Source: Patescibacteria group bacterium (GTDB lineage: Bacteria; Patescibacteria; Paceibacteria; UBA6257; 2-01-FULL-56-20). Taken from it: a DNA stretch of 64,000 nt. Location: NCBI GenBank assembly GCA_024654525.1, contig JANLHI010000031.1, positions 1-64,000 of the forward strand. The letters run 5' to 3'. Below, piece by piece: positions 57,858 through 64,000 of this stretch (its first letter is position 1; every line of letters begins with the position of its first letter). The notes under the pieces are model-generated. The model did not search any database, was not told where the DNA came from, and worked only from the letters and a program-made list of their open reading frames with translations. The position numbers and the translations under genes were made by a program.

Positions 57858-58576
57858 GAATGGTGAGTATGATCGTGAAGATGGTGGAAATATTTATGCG
57901 GTCCGCCGTAGAGTGTTTCAAGCATATGTATATCAAGTGCTTCTTTCGGGGTTCCGAAACAGACATTTACTTTATTAAGGCAGAGTACTTTTGTGGCATG
58001 GCGGTATACGAAACTTAAATCATGAGAAATGACAATCGCAGTAAGACGATACTCGTCTTGTAGTCGGTGAAGAAGTTCGTAAATTTGTTCTTCTCCGGGT
58101 TTGTCGATGCTTGCCGTGGGTTCATCGAAAAGAAGAATAGTGGGCTTCCCCAAGAGTGCAAACGCGATGAGTGCTCTTTGGAATTCTCCTCCCGATAAAT
58201 GTCCTACGGGAATTTGTGCAATCCGAGTAGTAAGTCCTACGCTATGCAGTGCATGTAAAATATCAGAATCAGGAAATTTTAATATTTTCGCTTTCGCACG
58301 AAGAAGATTAATGGTGGAAATGGGGAGGTGTCGATCCGCTTCTATTTTTTGTGGCACATAGCCGATTCTTGCTGAAGGATTCCATTCAATTTTCCCCGTT
58401 GAGGGAAGCATGCCAAGGAGCGTGCGCAAGAGTACGGTTTTTCCCGAGCCGTTTGGTCCGATGATGACAAGTGTTTCGCCCTCTTCTATCCCGAAGCTGA
58501 CATTGGAGAGCGCATGGTGTCCACCAAGAGCTACCGAAAGATTTTGCACGTCGAGTACGAGGGGCATATGCCGCAT
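57854..58576 (-). CDS. metal ABC transporter ATPase (ZnuC/MntB-like)
   Basis: 240 aa. Walker A IIGPNGSGKTVLL near residues 38-50, Q-loop GYVPQK, signature LSGGEFQRALIAFAL, Walker B ILLFDEPTAS, H-loop VISHDLSFV. The C-terminus ends HKYFHHLHDHTHHS, a histidine-rich tail common in zinc-linked ATPases and a hint that zinc is the cargo. Overlaps the permease gene by four bases. Two ATGs (58576, 58567) are possible starts. Confidence 0.9.
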   Translation of the reverse strand: MRHMPLVLDVQNLSVALGGHHALSNVSFGIEEGETLVIIGPNGSGKTVLLRTLLGMLPSTGKIEWNPSARIGYVPQKIEADRHLPISTINLLRAKAKILKFPDSDILHALHSVGLTTRIAQIPVGHLSGGEFQRALIAFALLGKPTILLFDEPTASIDKPGEEQIYELLHRLQDEYRLTAIVISHDLSFVYRHATKVLCLNKVNVCFGTPKEALDIHMLETLYGGPHKYFHHLHDHTHHS

Positions 58577-58689
58577 TTTACCTTTATTTTTATGCCTTAT
58601 ACAATAGCAACCTTCCCAATTCCTTGGTTGCCATTTTTCTGTTATCTGGCATAGAATGGGAGTACTTATGGGCGAAGCGCACTACTAAA

Positions 58690-60468
58690 ATGAGTTCTAC
58701 ACCTGTCGAGTTAATTAAAGAAAAGCTTGATATCGTCGAGTTTCTCAAGGGATACCTCCAACTCCAACCCGCAGGGAAGAATTTCAAGGCACGATGCCCG
58801 TTTCACAAGGAAAAAACTCCTTCGTTTATGGTGTCTCCCGATCGGCAATCGTGGCATTGTTTCGGATGTGCATTAGGGGGTGATGCATTCTCGTTTATTA
58901 TGCGCTATGAGAATGTGGAGTTTGGCGAAGCGTTGCGTGTGCTTGCGGAAAAAGCAGGAGTCGAGTTGAAGCGTGTGAATCCTTCAGAATATAAAATGAC
59001 AGGTTCTCTTTATGATATTAATGCGCACGCGCGTGATTTTTATCGTACACAACTTGCCGCAACAGAGGTTGCGCGAAAATATCTTGAGGAGCGCGGGCTT
59101 TTACCGGAGACTGTCGAAGCGTTTGAGATAGGATGGGCTCCTCTTGGTCCCGAGGCGCTTACCCTTCACCTTATCAATGTGGGGCGTTACAGTCCCGATG
59201 AAATCATTCAGGCGGGGCTTGCAATGAGAACCGAGCGCGGACTTGTCATAGACCGTTTTCGCGGGCGGATAATGTTCCCGATTCACAATCATTTCGGGAA
59301 AGTGGCTGGTTTTACGGGGAGAGTGTTGCCTCGCCCCGAGTCTTCCGTGGGGACGGATATGGCGTCTTCGAGTGGTGCGGAAATTGCAAAATATGTGAAT
59401 ACGCCGGAGACGCCGGTATTTCAAAAATCAAAATTATTGTATGGATTTTGGCGCGCGAAAAATGCGATTCGCGAAGTGAAAAGTGTATTTATTGTTGAGG
59501 GACAGATGGATTGTATTATGAGTGCGCAGGCGGGAATCCCGAATGTAGTGGCAAGTTCGGGAACGGCGTTTACCGGTGATCATTTAAAAACGTTGCGCCG
59601 TGTGGCGGATGAGATTGTATTTTCTTTTGACAATGATGATGCGGGTCTTGCCGCGGGTGAGCGTGCGATAGACTTGGCGCAAGCTGAAGATTTTCATGTG
59701 AAAGTGGCGATGCTGAAGGGAGTAAAAGATCCGGCGGAGTTCGCGGTCGCCGACCCCGAAGGGCTGAAGAGTGCGGTGGTGAACGCAACACCCGCGCCAT
59801 TGTTTTACTTTGAAAAATATTTAGGCGGCATAAGTGACATTGCCTCGCCGGAGCAGGATTTCGCGCAGGCGGGTTTTTCAACCCGCGAAGGGCTCTCGCG
59901 GCTCCGTTCGGTGCTTGGGAAAATCCGCGCGATTACGAGTCCCGTGCTTCGTGATTTTTGGTTTAAAGAACTTTCACGCCGTACGGCGTTGGGCGAAGCG
60001 GTGCTTCGCGAAGAAGCGGATCGTAGTGGTGGGGATGCGGTGCTTTCCAAAGAGACTTCCTCCGTAACTGCGGAAGTCGCGGTAGTACGGCGGACCCGCA
60101 GCGATTTGTTGAGTGAAAAAATTCTTTCGTATAGTGTTGCGTGCGCGGATTTTTCGCTTGCGGAAACATGCAGTGCGTATTTTTCTCCGCTTTATCGTCG
60201 CGCATTCGAACTTCTTCGTGAGGGGAAAAAATCAAGTGATGATCCTGAAATGGATGGAGTGTTTAATACGGTTTTTCTTCGCGAAGACGTGTTGAGTGAT
60301 GAAGATGCTCGTATGGTAAAAGCAGAAATCATAAAAGAGTATTCGCGCAAAAGAAAAGACGAACTTGTAAAGGCGGTGCGTTTTTCGGAAGCCAAAGGAG
60401 ATGAGAAAGCGACGGAAGCGGCGCTTAATGAATTGCGTGAGATTTCGCGGAATGCGGAAGAGGTGTGA
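58690..60468 (+). CDS. dnaG: DNA primase
   Basis: 592 aa. Zinc-binding CHC2 domain with C36, H39, C57, C60 (RCPFHKEKTPSF ... HCFGCALGGD), RNA polymerase domain with DRFRGRIMFPI and FTGRVL, TOPRIM EGQMDCIMSAQAG and SFDNDDAG. The C-terminal helicase-binding part is divergent, as often seen. About 14 extra residues (RPESSVGTDMASSSG) lie between GRVL and KYVNTPETP. The start at 58690 gives the family N-terminus. The primary sigma factor gene follows: the classic dnaG-rpoD pair. Confidence 0.95.
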   Translation: MSSTPVELIKEKLDIVEFLKGYLQLQPAGKNFKARCPFHKEKTPSFMVSPDRQSWHCFGCALGGDAFSFIMRYENVEFGEALRVLAEKAGVELKRVNPSEYKMTGSLYDINAHARDFYRTQLAATEVARKYLEERGLLPETVEAFEIGWAPLGPEALTLHLINVGRYSPDEIIQAGLAMRTERGLVIDRFRGRIMFPIHNHFGKVAGFTGRVLPRPESSVGTDMASSSGAEIAKYVNTPETPVFQKSKLLYGFWRAKNAIREVKSVFIVEGQMDCIMSAQAGIPNVVASSGTAFTGDHLKTLRRVADEIVFSFDNDDAGLAAGERAIDLAQAEDFHVKVAMLKGVKDPAEFAVADPEGLKSAVVNATPAPLFYFEKYLGGISDIASPEQDFAQAGFSTREGLSRLRSVLGKIRAITSPVLRDFWFKELSRRTALGEAVLREEADRSGGDAVLSKETSSVTAEVAVVRRTRSDLLSEKILSYSVACADFSLAETCSAYFSPLYRRAFELLREGKKSSDDPEMDGVFNTVFLREDVLSDEDARMVKAEIIKEYSRKRKDELVKAVRFSEAKGDEKATEAALNELREISRNAEEV

Positions 60469-60575
60469 TATGGATGTCTTCTTTGTAAAACGACGTATTC
60501 GTGGCGGATATCGCGCAAGAGTTGATTTTTTTCTTTAAAAAACGCATACTGTTCTCATATTTCAGCTCTTGTCTT

Positions 60576-61871
60576 ATGGCATTAAAAAAGAAAAAGAAGA
60601 AAGGGATAAAGCGTGCGCCCAAAAAGCGTACGGTAGAAAAGCGGGGTACTGCGAAAAAGAATAAAAACAAGAATAAGAATAAGAATAAGAAGGCAAAACA
60701 TCCGGTGGCAATGCATCGGGAGAAACTTTCTTTGGCGGCACGTGCGAAGAGAAAGGCGGTTCGCGCAAAAGAGAAAGACGAGAAACAGCGAAAATTGAAT
60801 GAGCAGACATTACAAGATCTTGTGGATCGCGGGCGTCCGAGGGGATTTGTGACTGATAACGAAATTCTCTACCACTTTCCGAACATAGAAGGAAATGTAA
60901 CGTTTCTTGAAGAAATCTATGACCGACTCGAGAAGGCTGGTGTAAAAGTGGTGGAAACGGGTGGGCTCATTGATGCCGCGAAAGGCGAGGTGACTAAAGA
61001 AGAGCTTGAGAAGGCTACGAGTTTTGAGGGGGAAGTGCCGGATGCGGTGCAGATGTATTTAAAAGAAATCGGAAAAACTCCTTTACTTACGAAAGATGAA
61101 GAGCGCGAACTTGCAAAGCGTGTCGAGCGGGGGGATGAGGAAGCACGCCAGCGACTTATGAAAGCGAATCTTCGACTGGTGGTTTCGATTGCGAAGCGGT
61201 ACATCAACCGTACCCCACATCTTTCGATTCTTGACTTGGTGCAAGAGGGGAACATTGGTTTGTCACGCGCGGTAGAGAAATTCGATTACCGTAAAGGATT
61301 TAAGTTTTCAACATATGCCACATGGTGGATTCGGCAGGCGATTACGCGTGCGCTTGCGGATCAATCCCGCACGGTACGTATTCCCGTGCATATGGTGGAG
61401 ACAATTTCAAAATATACCCAGATGCGCCGTCAGTTGATTCAGGAATTGGGACGTGAACCGCTTGCGGAGGAGATTGCCGCAGAGATGAGTATGGACGTCG
61501 AGAAGATTCGACATATTCAAAAAATTTCGCAGGAGGTGCTTTCGATTGAAACACCTATCGGTGATGAAGAGGATTCAACGCTTTCCGATTTTATTCCTGA
61601 TGACAAAAATCCGACCCCCGCCCAGCTCACTGCGCGTGCACTGCTTCGCGATCTTATTAAGGATATTCTTGTGGATCTCACCGAACGCGAACAGAAAATT
61701 TTAAAAATGCGATTTGGACTCGAAGACGGAGTTACTCACACGCTTGAAGAAGTGGGGAAAGCATTCGGTGTTACCCGCGAGCGCATCCGGCAAATCGAGG
61801 CGAAGGCGCTTGAAAAAATCCGCGATCACGACAAAGCGAAGGCACTCGAAGGGTTTAAGGATATTACGTAA
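60576..61871 (+). CDS. rpoD: primary sigma-70 factor
   Basis: 431 aa. A lysine-rich N-terminus (KKKKKKGIKRAPKKR) with an Asn-Lys repeat KNKNKNKNKNKK encoded by tandem AAGAAT-like hexamers, then region 1.1-like EQTLQDLVDRGRPRGFVTDNEI, region 1.2 VQMYLKEIGKTPLLTKDEE, region 2 LVVSIAKRYINRTPHLSILDLVQEGNIGLSRAVEKFDYRKGFKFSTYATWWIRQAI, region 3 and region 4 VTRERIRQIEAKALEKIRDH. Directs the polymerase to the TTGACA/TATAAT promoters seen here. Start at 60576 chosen over 60501 because the longer form has no family N-terminus. Confidence 0.96.
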   Translation: MALKKKKKKGIKRAPKKRTVEKRGTAKKNKNKNKNKNKKAKHPVAMHREKLSLAARAKRKAVRAKEKDEKQRKLNEQTLQDLVDRGRPRGFVTDNEILYHFPNIEGNVTFLEEIYDRLEKAGVKVVETGGLIDAAKGEVTKEELEKATSFEGEVPDAVQMYLKEIGKTPLLTKDEERELAKRVERGDEEARQRLMKANLRLVVSIAKRYINRTPHLSILDLVQEGNIGLSRAVEKFDYRKGFKFSTYATWWIRQAITRALADQSRTVRIPVHMVETISKYTQMRRQLIQELGREPLAEEIAAEMSMDVEKIRHIQKISQEVLSIETPIGDEEDSTLSDFIPDDKNPTPAQLTARALLRDLIKDILVDLTEREQKILKMRFGLEDGVTHTLEEVGKAFGVTRERIRQIEAKALEKIRDHDKAKALEGFKDIT

Positions 61872-61907
61872 TAGTTTATAAGTTTTGAAGTGAAAAGTTC
61901 ATAAACT

Positions 61908-61945
61908 ACAACATTCCAACATTCTCCAGAATGTTGGAATGTTGT
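61908..61945. repeat. perfect 18-bp inverted repeat after rpoD
   Basis: ACAACATTCCAACATTCT, CC, then the exact complementary arm to 61945. There is no T-run. It ends 4 nt before the GTG start of the next gene, so it may terminate rpoD, block that gene's ribosome site, or both. Confidence 0.75.
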
Positions 61946-61949
61946 TAAC

Positions 61950-62612
61950 GTGCAAGAACTCAAATATGCGCGGTGGCTTGCATTTTATCCTTTTTATGCT
62001 ATAAATTACCCACTCGAAAAATTACCAAAAAACAACCGTCAAGTCGCTGCTCATATCAGATTAGGAAAGAAATATATGGACCCGATTCTTTGGTTTCTCG
62101 AAACTATTCTCCGAGGTTTCACCAAGGCCAGGCTTGAGAAAGAGGAAGCAGCTTTTATTCAAGACAACATACAGAAGCACCGTATTGCGCTTTGGATAAA
62201 CGTCACGGCAATGGTTTTTATCTTTCTCGGTTTACTGCACACAAAAACGGACGCGATTGGGACAGTTGTGAGTTCGCTTATTGCACCGGTGATGGTTTTG
62301 GGTGGTGCCTGGTTCTCAGTAAGTTTTGGGGGCGTACCCAAAAAACTCATTAGTGTTGCCATGTCGACGACATTGTGGATGTTTGCAGCATTTGTTGTTT
62401 CGTTCTCAACCATGCTTGTCGCGGTGGCGTTTGTCACTTCGCCCTACCTCTGGCCAGTGCTCGCGTTTGTGTATTTGGCTGTGCTCGTAGGGTGTATCCA
62501 ATATGACACCGCCGACGGGCTCAAGGCGGGGTTGGACGAAACAATGTTGCGTCACTCGAGAGCCGCCCTTCAGTACTATCACAAAGAGGGAATCGAACCG
62601 GAAGAGAAATGA
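61950..62612 (+). CDS. membrane protein of unknown function
   Basis: 220 aa from a GTG start. Cytosolic amphipathic N-terminus (residues 1-60), then three or four transmembrane helices (about 82-98, 107-125, 135-160, 163-180), and a charged C-terminus. No family recognised. The GTG lies 4 nt after a perfect inverted repeat, so the true start could be further in (ATG at residue 43). Terminator at 62631. Confidence 0.6.
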   Translation: MQELKYARWLAFYPFYAINYPLEKLPKNNRQVAAHIRLGKKYMDPILWFLETILRGFTKARLEKEEAAFIQDNIQKHRIALWINVTAMVFIFLGLLHTKTDAIGTVVSSLIAPVMVLGGAWFSVSFGGVPKKLISVAMSTTLWMFAAFVVSFSTMLVAVAFVTSPYLWPVLAFVYLAVLVGCIQYDTADGLKAGLDETMLRHSRAALQYYHKEGIEPEEK

Positions 62613-62630
62613 GAGTTTGAAACATTCATC

Positions 62631-62667
62631 GGCGCCGCTTTCACGAGTGGCGCCTTTGATTTTTTTG
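62631..62667 (+). terminator. rho-independent terminator
   Basis: GGCGCC (62631-62636) / GGCGCC (62649-62654) with GCTTTCACGAGT between, then TTTGATTTTTTT. Confidence 0.8.
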
Positions 62668-62688
62668 GGGTGCGTGTAGTATAAAAAC

Positions 62689-62964
62689 ATGGTGAAAATC
62701 AGTAAAAAACAAATTGTGGAAATCAACCGCTTGCGCGGGCTTTTCCCGAAGTCCATTCGCGTGAGAGTGGAGCGTTCGGCGGACGGCGGATTTTGTGCGG
62801 AGGTAAAAACATTCCCTGGCTGTGTTACCGAAGCGAACACATTCTCCGAACTTATTGAGATGGTAAATGACGCGGTGCGGACGTACTTTGAAGTGCCCGA
62901 ACGGTTGGTGTCATATATGCCGATATATCCTCTTCGCGCTATTCCAATGTCCTTGAGAGCATGA
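62689..62964 (+). CDS. HicB-like (UPF0150) protein without HicA
   Basis: 91 aa. The HicB fold is visible: RVRVERSADGGFCAEVKTFPGCVTEANTFSELIEMVNDAVRTYFEVP. In toxin-antitoxin systems HicB binds and silences the HicA RNase; here no HicA-like gene (short double-stranded-RNA-binding fold) lies on either side, and the C-terminus has no DNA-binding helix-turn-helix. It is probably an orphan HicB-like regulator. Own terminator at 62997. Confidence 0.75.
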   Translation: MVKISKKQIVEINRLRGLFPKSIRVRVERSADGGFCAEVKTFPGCVTEANTFSELIEMVNDAVRTYFEVPERLVSYMPIYPLRAIPMSLRA

Positions 62965-62996
62965 GAATAAAAACGAGGTACTAATTTGTTGGTTTT

Positions 62997-63034
62997 GGCT
63001 GTCTCGATGTAAATAGACAGCCGCTTTTTATTTT
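62997..63034 (+). terminator. rho-independent terminator
   Basis: GGCTGTC (62997-63003) / GACAGCC (63016-63022) stem followed by GCTTTTTATTTT. Confidence 0.85.
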
Positions 63035-63095
63035 GGTTTTTGCGTGTTAAATTTGCTGTACGTAGTTATTTGCGTTATTCGCGATTACTCCATAT

Positions 63096-64000
63096 ATGAC
63101 TTCCAGCGAAATTCGGCAAAAGTTTTTGGAGTTTTTTGCGTCGCGCGGGCATGCGATTATTCCTTCGGCGTCGCTGATACCCGAGAATGACCCCACTACG
63201 CTTTTTACGGGAAGCGGGATGCAGCCGATGGTGCCGTATCTTTTGGGTGCGAATCATCCTGAAGGAGTGCGGATTGCGGACTCGCAAAAATCGTTTCGTA
63301 CGGTTGATATTGATGAGGTGGGGGACAATCGCCATACCACGTTTTTCGAAATGCTTGGGAACTGGTCACTCGGTGATTATTTTAAAAGAGAGCAATTGCC
63401 GTGGGTGTTTGAATTTTTAACGAGCGAGATAGGACTTGACCCGAAACGGCTCTATGTAACCGCTTTTTTTGGTGATGAAAAAAACAACCTCCCGCGCGAT
63501 ACGGAATCGGCGGAGATATGGAAGCGGCTTTTTGAAGAAAAGGGCATTGATGCCGGAGTGGCGCTTATTGGTTCGGAAGATGATGGGTATATGTGTGGTA
63601 TGAAGAACGGCGAGCGCATCTTTTTTTACAATGCGGAAAAGAATTGGTGGAGTCGTGCGGGGTTGCCGGAAAATATGCCCGCAGGGGAGCCGGGAGGGCC
63701 GGACTCGGAGATTTTTTATGATTTCGGTTTAGAGCATAATCCGCAATTCGGTGAGCAATGCCACCCGAATTGCGACTGTGGAAGATTTTTGGAAATCGGG
63801 AACAGCGTGTTTATGGAATATGTAAAGAAATCGGATGGTTCGTTTGCCCCGCTTCCGAAAAAAAATGTGGATTTCGGCGGAGGACTGGAGCGTATTGCGA
63901 TGGCGGCGGCGAATATTCCCGATATTATTGCGATCTGCCACCGCTCCATCCTTGATGCGCTTGAGGCAATGTCCGGAAAAAAATATGATGCCGGTTCTCC
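63096..64000 (+). CDS. alaS: alanyl-tRNA synthetase, N-terminal part (runs off the window)
   Basis: The first 301 codons are present. Class II AlaRS start SSEIRQKFLEFFASRGHAIIPSASLIPENDPTTLF, FTGSGMQPMVPYLLG, DSQKSFRTVDIDEVGDNRHTTFFEMLGNWSLGDYFK (motif 2) and KNVDFGGGLERIAM (motif 3). The gene is cut by the window end, so editing domain content is unknown. It is preceded by GCGATTACTCC (63081-63091), a word shared with the inverted repeat before ssb, and has no clear Shine-Dalgarno. Confidence 0.95.
   Translation, partial: MTSSEIRQKFLEFFASRGHAIIPSASLIPENDPTTLFTGSGMQPMVPYLLGANHPEGVRIADSQKSFRTVDIDEVGDNRHTTFFEMLGNWSLGDYFKREQLPWVFEFLTSEIGLDPKRLYVTAFFGDEKNNLPRDTESAEIWKRLFEEKGIDAGVALIGSEDDGYMCGMKNGERIFFYNAEKNWWSRAGLPENMPAGEPGGPDSEIFYDFGLEHNPQFGEQCHPNCDCGRFLEIGNSVFMEYVKKSDGSFAPLPKKNVDFGGGLERIAMAAANIPDIIAICHRSILDALEAMSGKKYDAGS

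Overview
The window looks like a piece of the chromosome of a Patescibacteria (CPR) bacterium, most likely Parcubacteria. The evidence is reduced translation factors (IF2 without its N-terminal region, PheS without its coiled coil, PheT without the OB domain, ThrRS without TGS), DUF4012 and PaaX/Cas2-like proteins, a 23S rRNA full of insertions, and almost no biosynthetic genes. TGA works as a normal stop, so the code is 11 and not the recoded code of Gracilibacteria/Absconditabacteria. The lineage is inferred from gene content; no marker phylogeny could be run.

Layout. 1-6850 is an AT-rich accessory island that ends at a tRNA-Ser gene. It holds a mini-HTH regulator with two FAD oxidoreductases, a small zinc-ribbon protein, a PQ-loop membrane protein, two related orphan C-terminal gene fragments, and a two-subunit restriction-modification system with BcgI architecture. 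6950-19423 is core: GIY-YIG protein, infB, rbfA, tRNA-Cys, LOG, two Nudix genes, tRNA-Leu, pheS-NYN-pheT, cca, tRNA-Pro, glutaredoxin, HAD. 19600-23870 is a 23S-5S rRNA operon with no 16S next to it. 23976-28997 carries an LtaS-like phosphoglycerol transferase and cell-wall genes (rodA, mltG). 29104-37618 is the information core: a single-ORF rpoB-rpoC fusion, rpsF, ssb, rplK. 38537-49141 holds tmk, gatB, miaA, thrS, serS, alr and ftsQ, and 49227-64000 holds a GT39-like transferase, DUF4012, lepA, ftsB, pcm, a zinc/manganese ABC transporter, dnaG, the primary sigma factor gene and the start of alaS.

Three things stand out. (1) RNA polymerase beta and beta-prime are one uninterrupted 2266-residue protein. 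(2) Small hairpin elements of about 90-180 bp sit at gene ends and are bounded by copies of that gene end: tRNA-Leu, tRNA-Pro, and both sides of rplK, where the outer remnants are a diverged second rplK allele whose differences are largely synonymous. (3) Palindromic or AT-rich repeats have invaded functional genes: at least five expansions in the 23S rRNA and in-frame insertions in PheT, Tmk, MiaA, Alr and LepA. Together they suggest a compact genome still being shaped by short palindromic repeats and gene-end recombination.
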